In this document: positions 23,232 to 32,178 of the stretch, in pieces
Layout: each line of letters opens with the position of its first letter
Numbering within the stretch: the stretch's first letter is position 1
Assembly: GCA_022820125.1 (NCBI GenBank)
Contig: JAJEGA010000059.1
Span: 1-36,379 of the forward strand
Direction of reading: 5' to 3'
Source of the DNA: Anaerolineae bacterium
GTDB taxonomy: Bacteria > Chloroflexota > Anaerolineae > Aggregatilineales > Phototrophicaceae
DNA length: 36,379 nucleotides
The notes under the pieces: model-generated
Databases searched by the model: none
What the model was told of the DNA's origin: nothing
The model's input: only the letters and a program-made list of their open reading frames with translations
Program-made: the position numbers and the translations under genes

Positions 23232-23802
23232 GCCCTAGTATGCCTCTGATTCTGGCCAGTCTTTTTGTCTGATCGGCTTCGAGCCTTGGTCCCGACGCAT
23301 CCAGGTTCAGGCTGTGCACAATCATTTTGACGCCTTCGTCTTGCGTCTCTTCAAAGTCCACAACCAGCTCTCCCGGCGTGATCGTAATGCCATGTGCGCT
23401 GACGGCGGAAATGAGCTCATTCTCCGTCACGTCCTGCGTATTAACTGTCGATATGCCCGGGTTAATCGGCAGGCTCGGCATCAGTATCACGCGCGAAACC
23501 TTGAGGCCGGCTGAGAGGACCTCGGTGGCAAGATACACCGTATAGGCGACAAGATTGTACAGTTGACGTGGCGCGCTCTTCAGTCGGATATTCTCGCCGC
23601 GTATGCCAGTCGCGATAAGCACCGAGACGCTGAATATGTATCCCAGCAGAAAGTTGCCTGGCGTCGGCTGGTCGGTATAAATTGTCCAGCCAATCGCCAA
23701 GGGCAGCGCCAAGAAGAAGACCTTGGTGGAAGACCTCAGATTCGCGGCCAAACCATGCCCCTCAACAGGCGCGTCCGCCGCTTTGTCCGGCGGTTGCTGC
23801 AA
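23224..23802 (-). CDS. mrpE: Na+/H+ antiporter subunit E
   Basis: Membrane subunit of the Mrp complex. 192 residues in the longest frame (TTG at 23802, right after an in-frame stop). TTG at 23751 (giving 175 residues) has a better ribosome site, GAGGGG six bases upstream, and may be the true start because MrpE proteins usually begin close to the first helix. Seen: FFLALPLAIGWTIYTDQPTPGNFLLGYIFS, then YNLVAYTVYLATEVLSAGLKVSRVI and the family C-terminal ISAVSAHGITITPGELVVDFE. Located 24 bases after mrpD. Confidence 0.92.
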   Translation of the reverse strand: MQQPPDKAADAPVEGHGLAANLRSSTKVFFLALPLAIGWTIYTDQPTPGNFLLGYIFSVSVLIATGIRGENIRLKSAPRQLYNLVAYTVYLATEVLSAGLKVSRVILMPSLPINPGISTVNTQDVTENELISAVSAHGITITPGELVVDFEETQDEGVKMIVHSLNLDASGPRLEADQTKRLARIRGILGHD

Positions 23803-23826
23803 ATGTCAATCGTCACATTCAAACTC

Positions 23827-25359
23827 CTATGGCGCGTAGGTCGGCAAGTTAAGCGCGGAGATGTAGATCTGCGGGTCGCCGAGTTGGCGCACTGTTTCAC
23901 TAACCAATTGTACCATTGGCTCGGCCAGAATCGTGCCCAGAAGCAGACAGACGCAGATAAGCAGGAAGGGCGCGACGAGGCTATCGCCTTCACTCTTGGT
24001 TTCGACAGTGCTGGGCAGCGGATTCTGCTGGAAGATCCGCTGCCAGGCGCGAACCATGTACATCACGGTTAATATGCCCGCGCCAACCATGATAAGCAAA
24101 TTGACCCAATCTTCACTATTGACCCCGCCTTGAATCAGCGTCAGTTTGCTGATGAAGCCATTGAGCGGCGGAATGCCGGCCAGGGATAGCCCGCCGATCA
24201 GCACAAGCCAGCCCAGCGAAGGCGGCAGCTTGGCGCCCAGCCCGCTAATATCGGCGAAGTTGGCGGTCTTCGTCTTGGTGTAACTGGCGACTACGCCTAT
24301 GAGCATCAGCAGGGACGACTTGATAAAGGCGTGGTTGAAGGCGTAAACCAGCGCGCCGATCAACGCCAGGGGCTGGCCCCAGCCGATGCCGACGAGGATG
24401 AATCCGATTTGAGCGAATGTCGAATACGCCAGCATGCGCTTGGCATTGTAGGTGCGCAGGGCGCCCAGGCTGCCGAAGAGTATGCCGATGATCCCCAAGG
24501 TGGAAAGCCAACGTTCGAGCAAGGGCGCTTCTTCGATAAACAGCAGCGTCACCAAGCGAAAGATGCCATACACGCCGACCTTGACCACGATTGACGACAG
24601 CATGGCGCTAATCGGAGTCGGCGCGGTAGTATGAAAATCCGGCTGCCAAAAGTGGAAAGGGAAGACGGCGCTTTTCAGCAGAAACGCGCAAAGCAGCATA
24701 ATCGCGGAAGCTGGCGCAAGATATGGCCGCTCGCCGGTAAGCAGCGTCCCCGCAATTTCCCCCATATTCAAGGTGCCGAATGTCGCGTATAGCGCGCCGA
24801 TGCCCAGCAGCAAAAACAGCGTGCCCATCGAGCTGATCAAAATATACTTGAGCGCCGCCTCCAATCCGTATTGGTCATCCGAAATCGCTGTTAGCGAGAC
24901 CGACGCCAGCACCATCAGTTCCATGAAAACGAATAGCGTGAACAAGTCGCCGGTGAGCATGGCGCCGACCAAACCCACTTCCATCAGCAGGAAGAGCGGA
25001 ACGAAGGCTGGATACTTCATGCACTTGTCCTGGCTATGAAAGGTGTAGAGCAGCCCGCCGACCATGATGGTGGTCACCATAAAAGCAAAGAGACCGCCCA
25101 GCGCGTCTGCGACCAGCACGATGCCATAAGGCGGCTGCCAGTTGCCGAGGGCGTATGTCTGAACGCCGCTGTCATGCACTTGCGCCAGCAGCGCCGTCGA
25201 CAAGACCCAGGCGATCAAGCCAGCCAAGACGCCGATCGAGCGCTGCATAGCATTGGACCTGGCGAAGACGAGCGCCAGTATCGCGCCGACCAGGGGCGTA
25301 ACCAGTGTGCCGAGCAGCAGGTGATTTTGCGCCATGATCGTCAGGTCCGCTCCTGCCAT
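23827..25359 (-). CDS. mrpD: Na+/H+ antiporter subunit D
   Basis: Proton-pumping-type subunit homologous to NuoM/N. It has about 510 residues and 13-14 hydrophobic segments. The conserved Glu of helix 5 is in LFTLFVFMELMVLAS and the conserved Lys in CAFLLKSAVFPFHFWQPDFHTTAPTPISAMLSSIVVKVGVYG. The frame runs back to TTG at 25383. I took ATG at 25359 as the first ATG; ATG at 25335 (MAQNHLLLG) fits the family N-terminus equally well, and none has a good ribosome site. It starts close behind mrpC and precedes mrpE in the standard gene order. Confidence 0.95.
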   Translation of the reverse strand: MAGADLTIMAQNHLLLGTLVTPLVGAILALVFARSNAMQRSIGVLAGLIAWVLSTALLAQVHDSGVQTYALGNWQPPYGIVLVADALGGLFAFMVTTIMVGGLLYTFHSQDKCMKYPAFVPLFLLMEVGLVGAMLTGDLFTLFVFMELMVLASVSLTAISDDQYGLEAALKYILISSMGTLFLLLGIGALYATFGTLNMGEIAGTLLTGERPYLAPASAIMLLCAFLLKSAVFPFHFWQPDFHTTAPTPISAMLSSIVVKVGVYGIFRLVTLLFIEEAPLLERWLSTLGIIGILFGSLGALRTYNAKRMLAYSTFAQIGFILVGIGWGQPLALIGALVYAFNHAFIKSSLLMLIGVVASYTKTKTANFADISGLGAKLPPSLGWLVLIGGLSLAGIPPLNGFISKLTLIQGGVNSEDWVNLLIMVGAGILTVMYMVRAWQRIFQQNPLPSTVETKSEGDSLVAPFLLICVCLLLGTILAEPMVQLVSETVRQLGDPQIYISALNLPTYAP

Positions 25360-25387
25360 GACAAGTCTTGAAACATGCCTCAAAGTC

Positions 25388-25732
25388 TTAGTGTTTTAGC
25401 TTGTTGATATCATTGGAATCGACGGTGCCGTAGCGGCGAGAAATGATGTTGACGAAGCCCAGCACCAGCGAAAAGCTGCCGAAACTCACGACGATTGCTG
25501 TGAGAATCAACGCCTGAATCAGAGGATCGCTGGTCTGGCGGCCTGCCTCGACATTGCTGACATAGGGGGCGAAATCGCCTTGAAAAGCGCTAACCGCGAC
25601 GAAGAACAGGTTGATGGCGGAAAACAGGATGGCGAAACCAATCGCCGCCTTGATCAAGTCGCGGCGCAGCAACTGAAACACGCCAATGCCGAACAGCATC
25701 CCAATCGATAACGCGAAAAGCAATTCGATCAT
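25388..25732 (-). CDS. mrpC: Na+/H+ antiporter subunit C
   Basis: NuoK-like membrane subunit of 114 residues with three helices. GMLFGIGVFQLLRRDLIKAAIGFAILFSAINLFFV (11-45) and DPLIQALILTAIVVSFGSFSLVLGF (69-93) are the MrpC signatures. ATG at 25732 follows mrpA after a 76-base gap with no separate gene. Confidence 0.95.
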   Translation of the reverse strand: MIELLFALSIGMLFGIGVFQLLRRDLIKAAIGFAILFSAINLFFVAVSAFQGDFAPYVSNVEAGRQTSDPLIQALILTAIVVSFGSFSLVLGFVNIISRRYGTVDSNDINKLKH

Positions 25733-25808
25733 GTCGTCGCTCCATTCAGTCTTTCAGTCTCGTGCTTGCTCGTCCCCTTCGACGGTCCGCCAGGCGCTCA
25801 ATGGAAAC

Positions 25809-28727
25809 CTAAGGCTGTTCGGCAAGCAGCGATTCGCCTTGCTCTTGCGAGCGCTCGGTAGGATAGGCAATCGCCTCTATGATGATTCCCAAACCGCCCA
25901 TAACGGCAATGGCGATGGCGATTTCAAAGATCAGCGATGACGTAATATGCAAACCAAAGGAGCCGACGATGTCGTAGATGCCGAGCGCTCGGTCAAATTC
26001 AACGTGCCCCATAAACCCTTTGCCGATGAATATGGGAAAGAGCGCGTTTGCGATGGCGATGATTAGACCGAGGCGGACGATTATGGCGGGCTTAAACCAG
26101 GGCAAGAGATTCTTCGCCTCGTTGTAGCCAAGCACGACATACCAAAGCGATACCGCCAGGCCGATGGTGACGCCGGCGGTGAAGCCATCACCCGGTCCGC
26201 TGCCGCCATAGAGGATTTGAGCGACGCCGATCAAGATCGCGATGGGCAGTACGATGTACGACACGGAGCGGGTGAAAGGCGTGGAAAGACTCGTCGCGTC
26301 CTGAATCTCGTCAACTGCGGTCGAGTCATACTCGCGCAGTGAACTGATCGGCGCTTTTAAGGGCGCTAAAGAGACGCCGCTTTGACGACCGCGGGCGAGC
26401 AGAGTCAGCACGCCTAAAGCCGCGGTGGTGAAGACGGCGACCTCGATCAACGTGTCCGTGCCGCGAAAATCGGCGACGATCGCGCCAACAACATCATCGG
26501 TGCTCACTGTTTTTGCATTGGCGAGATGCCATTCGGCGATGCTCTTGCGGTCGGGGCGATTCTGCAGCGCAATAAAGGAAAAGACGAAGACCGCCAAGCC
26601 GATCACAATTGAAATGCCCAGATCGCGCAGCAGGCCGAAGCGGTAAGCATGACGACCCGTCCACAAATTGTTGATCACCTTCAAGCGCGCGTCAGCCCGT
26701 ATTCTGCCGAGCATGATGATGATAAGTACGGTGGCCATCGTCTCGACCAGCAGCTGGACGAGGGCGACATCGGGCGCATGATTGATGAGGAAAATGACGC
26801 CTATGGCATAACCAATAACGCCGTAAGCGATTGCCGCCTTCACATGCTCGCGCACGAAGACTGTCAGCAAGCCGGCGGCAACAGTGAGAAAGAGCATGAA
26901 TGCCATCGCCAAGTCGATGATGGACAGCGGCTCGAAGGAAATGATCTGCTGCCCGGCGAAGACGTCAAACAACGTATTGGAGAGGAGCAATACCGCGGCG
27001 ACCGCGCCCAGAATGATTGCGAGGTAATAGCGAACGAAGCCGGATTGCGTGTGCAGAATCGAAGTGCCCGCCCACTCAATGTAGGTGATGAATTCGCGAT
27101 AAACGGCATCGCCCGAAATAGGAAAGGTGATGCTTCTGATCAAGGATTGTCGCAGCAAAAAGAGAAGCAGACCGACAAGCAGGATCGCGGCGCTCAAGAA
27201 AAACACAGCATTAAAGCCGGCGAAGAGATGGAGCTCAAAAGACTTTGGCACAGCCAGCTCCAGCACGGGTATGATGATGGGTTCTAACAGAAAGCCGAGG
27301 CCGAGCGAGCCAACAGCGAGCAGCGCCGGACCAAGCGCGATCCAGGGTGATGGCGGGTGAAAGCGGAGGCGCTCGCTCGCGGGACCCAGAAATACATCAT
27401 ATATGAGCATGTAGCCAGCCATGGCGGTGAATACGGCGCTGACAACGACCATGATCATGACGAGCGGCGTCAAAGGCGCGGTGTAGTGCAGCATGGCTTC
27501 GAGCAAGGTTTCCTTTGCCAAGAACCCCAGCAGAAAAGGAACACCCGCCATCGATAGCGCTGAGACCACCGTCACCCAAAACATGACCGGCATTCTGTGG
27601 CGCAAGCCGCCGAGCCGGTCAATCAAGCGAGTGCCGGCGGCGTGGTCTATCGTGCCTGCAACCAGGAACAAGGCGGACTTGTAAAACGCGTGGGCGATAA
27701 TGCCGACGAAAGCCGCCTTTAGCCCGCTCTGATTGGGCAAGCCAATCAGCGCGACAATGGCGCCGAGCTTGCTGACCGTGGAATAGGCGAGCAAGCCCTT
27801 TAGGTCCCGCTGTTTCACGGCGAAATACGCGCCAACCAGCATGGTAACCAAGCCCACTGTCAGCAGTAAATAGGTCCAGAGATCGTTGGCGTGCATAACC
27901 GGCGAGAGGCGGGCGAAGAGATATATGCCTGCTTTCACCATGGTGGCGCTGTGCAGATAGGCGCTGGCCGGCGTCGGCGCGCTCATGGCGCCCGGCAGCC
28001 AGAAATGGAAGGGGAACTGCGCGCTTTTGGTGAACCCGCCAAGCAGAATCAACACGGAGAACAGCAGATACCATTCGTGCTGATGCAGCGTCGACGCCTG
28101 CAAGATTGAAGCGAAGTCGCCAACAAAGCGAATCTCCGCTTCCGGATACAGGACTTGGCCCGCCGCGCCGCTCAGCATAACCAGCCCGACAATCAGAGCG
28201 AGCGCGCCGGCGCCGGTCACGAACAGCGCCTTAAATGCGCCTTCGCGCGCGGCCCGGTCTACCGCGCCTTTGAAACCGATAAGAATGAAAGAGGTGATGC
28301 TGGTTAATTCCCAGGCGACAAACAACATAAGCACATTGCCGGCAAGCACCAGCGCCAGCATTGCGCCAGCAAAGGCGGACAGCCAGACGATGAAGCGATT
28401 GTGCTCCGCCGCGCTGTCAAAATAGAAGCCGGCGTAGAAGAATATAAGCGCGCCGATCCCGCTGATGATCAAGCTGAATAGGAGGGCGAGGCCGTCCAAA
28501 TAAAAGGACAGGCTGATGCCCGCTGACGGCAGCCAGGTGATCGTCTGCGAGATGAGGCCTTCGGCTTGCACGCGCGGCAGCATGCTCGCCAGCCAGGCAA
28601 AGAGCGAAGCCATGACCAAGGACGAAAGCATGGTCTGGGAAAGTCGCCCGAGGGATGTTCTCACAGCCGGCGCCGCTAAAAGCAGAGCAAGGCAAAAGGG
28701 AGCGGCGGTGATTATCGCTAATTCCAT
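25809..28727 (-). CDS. mrpAB: Fused Na+/H+ antiporter subunits A and B
   Basis: A 972-residue protein. The NuoL-like N-terminal part has the conserved Glu140 in VAWELTSITSFILIGFKG, Lys234 and His241 in GGFTKSAQFPFHFWLPGAMSAPTPASAYLHSATMVKAGIYL, and a second conserved stretch ISLFLINHAPD-like IFLINHAPDVALVQLLVETMATVLII. A NuoJ-like segment follows, and from about residue 815 comes an MrpB domain (SVSYIVLPIAILIGVAQILYGGSGPGDGFTAGVTIG ... GSFGLHITSSLIFEIAIA). No separate mrpB exists, so the operon has six genes for seven subunits, as in PhaAB-type systems. ATG at 28727. The complex exchanges cytoplasmic Na+ for protons and supports alkali and salt tolerance. Confidence 0.95.
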   Translation of the reverse strand: MELAIITAAPFCLALLLAAPAVRTSLGRLSQTMLSSLVMASLFAWLASMLPRVQAEGLISQTITWLPSAGISLSFYLDGLALLFSLIISGIGALIFFYAGFYFDSAAEHNRFIVWLSAFAGAMLALVLAGNVLMLFVAWELTSITSFILIGFKGAVDRAAREGAFKALFVTGAGALALIVGLVMLSGAAGQVLYPEAEIRFVGDFASILQASTLHQHEWYLLFSVLILLGGFTKSAQFPFHFWLPGAMSAPTPASAYLHSATMVKAGIYLFARLSPVMHANDLWTYLLLTVGLVTMLVGAYFAVKQRDLKGLLAYSTVSKLGAIVALIGLPNQSGLKAAFVGIIAHAFYKSALFLVAGTIDHAAGTRLIDRLGGLRHRMPVMFWVTVVSALSMAGVPFLLGFLAKETLLEAMLHYTAPLTPLVMIMVVVSAVFTAMAGYMLIYDVFLGPASERLRFHPPSPWIALGPALLAVGSLGLGFLLEPIIIPVLELAVPKSFELHLFAGFNAVFFLSAAILLVGLLLFLLRQSLIRSITFPISGDAVYREFITYIEWAGTSILHTQSGFVRYYLAIILGAVAAVLLLSNTLFDVFAGQQIISFEPLSIIDLAMAFMLFLTVAAGLLTVFVREHVKAAIAYGVIGYAIGVIFLINHAPDVALVQLLVETMATVLIIIMLGRIRADARLKVINNLWTGRHAYRFGLLRDLGISIVIGLAVFVFSFIALQNRPDRKSIAEWHLANAKTVSTDDVVGAIVADFRGTDTLIEVAVFTTAALGVLTLLARGRQSGVSLAPLKAPISSLREYDSTAVDEIQDATSLSTPFTRSVSYIVLPIAILIGVAQILYGGSGPGDGFTAGVTIGLAVSLWYVVLGYNEAKNLLPWFKPAIIVRLGLIIAIANALFPIFIGKGFMGHVEFDRALGIYDIVGSFGLHITSSLIFEIAIAIAVMGGLGIIIEAIAYPTERSQEQGESLLAEQP

Positions 28728-28811
28728 AATGGCTAAATGTCTGAATCCCCCTGGTTATTATGCGAGAACCGATACCGATGGCGGCGAATCGCGGCGCTGA
28801 CGAAAGACTAG

Positions 28812-28839
28812 CCAATACTTTGGCATATAAAACAGTCAA
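28812..28839 (-). promoter_or_regulatory. Possible promoter of the mrp operon
   Basis: Minus strand TTGACT (reverse complement of 28834-28839), 16-base spacer, TATTGG (reverse complement of 28812-28817). The -35 is good and the -10 poor. The 28728-28912 gap contains nothing else I can support. Confidence 0.35.
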
Positions 28840-28912
28840 TTCGCATAAGCGCTAGCGGCTAAGTTCTGTCGGATTGAAACAAGCGCTCTCGACCGCCAGC
28901 GCCAAGCCGCCA

Positions 28913-29947
28913 TCATCGCAGTCTCTTCTTGAGGGCGAGCGTTAATGCGGGTACGATGTCGTACAGATCGCCAACGATCCCGTAGCGCGCCAATTTGAAG
29001 ATCGGCGCGTCGGCGTCTTTGTTGATCGCCACGATGATTTTGCTGCCGCGCATGCCCGCCTGGTGTTGAATCGCGCCGCTGATGCCGCAAGCGATGTACA
29101 GGTCGGGGGTCACCACTTTGCCGGTTTGCCCCACCTGATGTTCATAAGGAATATAACCGGCGTCGACCGCCGCCCGGCTGGCGCCGATTGCCGCGCCGAG
29201 CACATCAGCCAGCGGTTTTAGGGTATTGGCGAAGCCGTCTTTTGCCTTCCAGATACTGACGGCTTCTCCGCTTAAGCCGGCGGGCGCGTCGGCGGGATTG
29301 CTCGCCAGGCCACGGCCGCCGCTGACAATGATTGCCGCATCCGCCAGGTTGGCGCGGCTGATCTCGGCAGCCAGGTCTTCGACATCGGTGTGGAGCTGCG
29401 CCGGTATGGCTGCGGGAGCGACCGACTCGACCGTCATGTTGGCGGCGGCGCCGGATGCTGGCCCCGGGAAAGCCCGTCCGCGAACTGTGACAAAAGCCGT
29501 CGGCGTGTTGGATTTCATCTCCATCAATACCTTGCCGGCGTAGGCGGGACGCGTGCCGATGATGGCGCCCCCGTCCACGCGCAAATCGACAAGCTCCGAG
29601 ATGAGCCCGCTGTCGGTATCGGCGGCGGCGCTAGCCAGTAGCTCGCGCCCTCGGCTGGTGGCAACAGCGACGACAGCGGCTGGCTTGCGCTCGTCCACCA
29701 GTTTGCTAAGCAGCGCGGCGTAAGTTTCAAGGCGATATTGGCTTAATGCTTCGGCGTCGCAGATAATCGCGCTGGCGACGCCAAAGCCCTCCGCAGCAGC
29801 CGCCAGCGCCGCGCTATTGGCGCCAAAGATGATCGCGGCAGTATCGACGCCGAGCGCTGCGGCGATGGACTGCGCAGCGCCCACTGCTTCCCAGCCGCTG
29901 GATACGACGGCGCCGTCGACGGTCTCAATCCAGGCGAATACGCTCAC
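28913..29947 (-). CDS. etfA: Electron transfer flavoprotein alpha subunit
   Basis: FAD-binding subunit of ETF, which carries electrons from acyl-CoA and other dehydrogenases to the quinone pool via ETF-quinone oxidoreductase. 344 residues. The C-terminal FAD-binding domain is clear: IGASRAAVDAGYIPYEHQVGQTGKVVTPDLYIACGISGAIQHQAGM, then IVAINKDADAPIFKLARYGIVGDLYDIVPAL. The N-terminal half is alanine rich. GTG start at 29947 overlaps the etfB stop (GTGA), so the pair is translationally coupled. No ETF-QO or acyl-CoA dehydrogenase gene is adjacent. Confidence 0.96.
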   Translation of the reverse strand: MSVFAWIETVDGAVVSSGWEAVGAAQSIAAALGVDTAAIIFGANSAALAAAAEGFGVASAIICDAEALSQYRLETYAALLSKLVDERKPAAVVAVATSRGRELLASAAADTDSGLISELVDLRVDGGAIIGTRPAYAGKVLMEMKSNTPTAFVTVRGRAFPGPASGAAANMTVESVAPAAIPAQLHTDVEDLAAEISRANLADAAIIVSGGRGLASNPADAPAGLSGEAVSIWKAKDGFANTLKPLADVLGAAIGASRAAVDAGYIPYEHQVGQTGKVVTPDLYIACGISGAIQHQAGMRGSKIIVAINKDADAPIFKLARYGIVGDLYDIVPALTLALKKRLR

Positions 29948-30726
29948 AGGACTTTTTCCCCCAATAGGCGATCCGCCAGCGCCGCGGTCTTCGCCGCAAC
30001 ATCGGCGCCGTCGATAATCTCGGTGCTGACTTCACGCGCCGGCGGATTGAAATAGCGCAGCGCCGTTGTCGCGGCTGCGGGCAGGTCAACCTCCAGGTCC
30101 GCCGCTGACCAGACCGGAATCTGCGCTTTCGCTGCTTTGCGAATGCCCAGGAAGTTCGGGTAGCGCGGTTCGTTGATTCCTTTCATCACCGAAATCACCG
30201 CCGGCAATTTGGCGGAGACGATCTGTTTTCCCTGCTCGAGCATCTTTTCCACTTTGACAGCGCCCGCCGCGTAGTCCGCAGTGATGATTCGCGACACGTA
30301 GCTGAGCATTGGCCAGCCAAGCCGGCGCGCCAATTGACAACTGTGCTGGTCCGTGCCGACATCGATGCTTTCCTTGCCGAATATGATCAGGTCGACATCG
30401 CCAAGCTTGCGAATGGCGCCCGCCGCCAGCGCCGACCAAACGAGGCTGTCGTTCATGTCGATGCCAGCTTCGTCGATGCGCAGCGCAGTTGATACGCCCA
30501 TGGCAATACTATGCTTCAAGGCATCGTTGTGAAGTTCAGATCCAACGGCGATGACGGTTGACGCGCCGCCGCCCGACTTCGCTTGCGCTATCGTCTCTTC
30601 GAGCGAGTATTCGTCCCAGGGGTTCACCACGGTGGCGACATCGCCCCAGCTGACCTCTCCCGAATCATCAACCCAGACCTTTGCCGCAGTGTCGGGCGTA
30701 CTCCTTGTGAACGTCACAACATGCAC
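29944..30726 (-). CDS. etfB: Electron transfer flavoprotein beta subunit
   Basis: AMP-binding subunit of ETF. It has 260 residues, normal length. The motifs are NPWDEYSLEETIAQAK (35-50), the DVDLIIFGKESIDVGTDQ segment that binds AMP in ordinary ETFs, and LPAVISVMKGINEPRYPNFLGIRKA, the ETF-beta signature. GTG at 30726 has GGAGG nine bases upstream. It is transcribed before etfA. A TACAAT on the minus strand at 30774-30779 could be a -10 box, but no -35 is clear; the upstream pentapeptide gene on the same strand ends 72 bases away and could be co-transcribed. Confidence 0.96.
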   Translation of the reverse strand: MHVVTFTRSTPDTAAKVWVDDSGEVSWGDVATVVNPWDEYSLEETIAQAKSGGGASTVIAVGSELHNDALKHSIAMGVSTALRIDEAGIDMNDSLVWSALAAGAIRKLGDVDLIIFGKESIDVGTDQHSCQLARRLGWPMLSYVSRIITADYAAGAVKVEKMLEQGKQIVSAKLPAVISVMKGINEPRYPNFLGIRKAAKAQIPVWSAADLEVDLPAAATTALRYFNPPAREVSTEIIDGADVAAKTAALADRLLGEKVL

Positions 30727-30798
30727 TGTCTTTGTCCTCCGGGTTTTATCGCGTCGAATCGGATGCGCCGCCTATTGTACACGGGTTCTCACAAATGC

Positions 30799-31416
30799 TT
30801 AATCCCGACTGGACATTTCTGCCAAGGTAAAGCGATCCCAGCAGATATCGCTGCCGCAGGGCTCTCCATCTGGCAGGCGGGTTGTTTCATCAACCAGCGC
30901 ATCAGCCATATTGCAATTGATTATTAAGGCCTCTGTCAGGTCTGCGCCTCGCAGATCAGCGCGCCAGAAGTTGGCGCTGCTTAAATCCGCAGCTATAAAA
31001 GAACAGCCCACTAGGACGGCGCGCGCGAAATTGGCTTCTCGCAAATCCGCCCGATCGAAAATCGCATGGTTTAATCGCGCTTCGCGAAAATGGCTTTCGC
31101 GCAGATCAGCCAAAGAAAAATCGGACCGGCGCATATCCGAGTAGCCGAAGTACGCGCCGCGGAGAAGCGCCTGCGGAAGCTTCGCATGTGTCATGCGACA
31201 GGATGAGAGCAGCGCGCCCTTGAGCTCGGCGCTTGACCAATCGACGTGATCAAGGCTGCCATCCTGATGCGCGAGGCGCTCTTTTAAGGCGTCTATCAGA
31301 ATTCCCAAATTTCGCGCATCGCTTTGGTCGCCGATCATCGCGACGAGCTTGTGGGTCGGCTGGCGCGCAAACCAGCGTTTTCCGATAGCGCGCTGAATCC
31401 GTATGAGCAGTTGCAT
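30799..31416 (-). CDS. Pentapeptide-repeat protein
   Basis: A 205-residue protein. After a ~55-residue N-terminal region (MQLLIRIQRAIGKRWFARQPT...), residues about 58-180 are pentapeptide repeats of the A(D/N)LXX type: ALLRGAYFGYSDMRRSDFSLADLRESHF, NHAIFDRADLREANFARAVL and SSANFWRADLRGADLTEAL. They should form a quadrilateral right-handed beta helix. It ends with the common closing motif VDETTRLPDGEP. There is no signal peptide or membrane helix. The function of such proteins is varied and cannot be deduced here; a DNA-mimic role as in Qnr/MfpA is possible only in principle. Confidence 0.88.
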   Translation of the reverse strand: MQLLIRIQRAIGKRWFARQPTHKLVAMIGDQSDARNLGILIDALKERLAHQDGSLDHVDWSSAELKGALLSSCRMTHAKLPQALLRGAYFGYSDMRRSDFSLADLRESHFREARLNHAIFDRADLREANFARAVLVGCSFIAADLSSANFWRADLRGADLTEALIINCNMADALVDETTRLPDGEPCGSDICWDRFTLAEMSSRD

Positions 31417-31562
31417 AAGCTAAGCAGTGGGCAGAGGCAGTCGCAGAGATGTTAGCTACGGTCTTAATCAAGGACAAGATTCGTTTTCGAAATCTTCGAC
31501 AACCATTTATATCTTAGTGAGAATGATTAGGACGCTCTACGGTTTTTTGTTGGTTTGTGCCA

Positions 31563-31591
31563 TTCGCGTCTAAGATTTGATTCGCTATGCT
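31563..31591 (+). promoter_or_regulatory. Possible promoter of the GNAT gene
   Basis: TTCGCG (31563-31568), 17-base spacer, TATGCT (31586-31591). A start near 31598 would exclude the longest open frame (31587) and support ATG 31638. Weak match to consensus. Confidence 0.3.
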
Positions 31592-31637
31592 AACATCGCA
31601 GGAATGCGCATTGCGCGTCAGTTTAGGTTGGCAAGCG

Positions 31638-32171
31638 ATGGTTCTCGCGGCGAACAAAGTGGATACGTTGATCACCACATATCTTGAGATGGTGAGCAAG
31701 GAGGACTTTGCTCCCGCTTTTGTCCGCGCAACAGACATCGAAATTGTCACGATGGAGATGCCGGATCTCGGCTTCTACAAGTTTCTTTATCAGTCCGTCG
31801 GTGAAGAGTGGGCTTGGCGCGACCGGCTTCAACTCTCAAGCGGCGACTTGCGGAAGATTCTGGCTTCGCCCAATACGCAAGTCAATGTCATGTATGTTAG
31901 CGGTTCGCCCGCCGGTTATGTTGAACTCTATCGTCATGAAGACGGCTCGGTTGAGATCGCCTACTTTGGGCTGCGGCGCAATTATATGGGGCGCGGCTTG
32001 GGCAAACATCTATTGAGCTATGGCGTGAGCCGCGCCTGGGAGATGGGGGCGAAACGCGTTTGGCTGCACACCTGCAATCTGGATGGGCCCCACGCGCTGG
32101 ACAATTACCAGAAACGCGGCTTTCGCATCTTCAAGGTCATCGAAGAACCTATGCCGGCACTTTACAGTTAG
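31638..32171 (+). CDS. GNAT family N-acetyltransferase
   Basis: Acetyl-CoA-dependent transferase of unknown substrate. From ATG 31638 it has 177 residues. The N-terminal TTYLEM...FYKFLYQSVGEEWAWRDR stretch is characteristic of one GNAT subgroup. Motif A is FGLRRNYMGRGLGKHLLSYGVSRAW (the acetyl-CoA phosphate loop is R-N-Y-M-G-R-G-L-G), followed by VWLHTCNLDGPHALDNYQKRGF (motif B). An in-frame ATG at 31587 is open but lies inside the possible promoter and has no ribosome site. It converges with the oxidoreductase gene at 32179, 7 bases apart. Confidence 0.9.
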   Translation: MVLAANKVDTLITTYLEMVSKEDFAPAFVRATDIEIVTMEMPDLGFYKFLYQSVGEEWAWRDRLQLSSGDLRKILASPNTQVNVMYVSGSPAGYVELYRHEDGSVEIAYFGLRRNYMGRGLGKHLLSYGVSRAWEMGAKRVWLHTCNLDGPHALDNYQKRGFRIFKVIEEPMPALYS

Positions 32172-32178
32172 ATCGTAA

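Noticed and set aside
26649..27287. 212-codon open frame antisense to mrpAB
   Set aside because: Very polar, composition typical of the complement of a membrane-protein gene; no start signal.
30799..31416. Pentapeptide-repeat protein as a Qnr-type quinolone resistance determinant
   Set aside because: Repeat architecture alone is not evidence; length and N-terminal region do not match Qnr and there is no resistance context.
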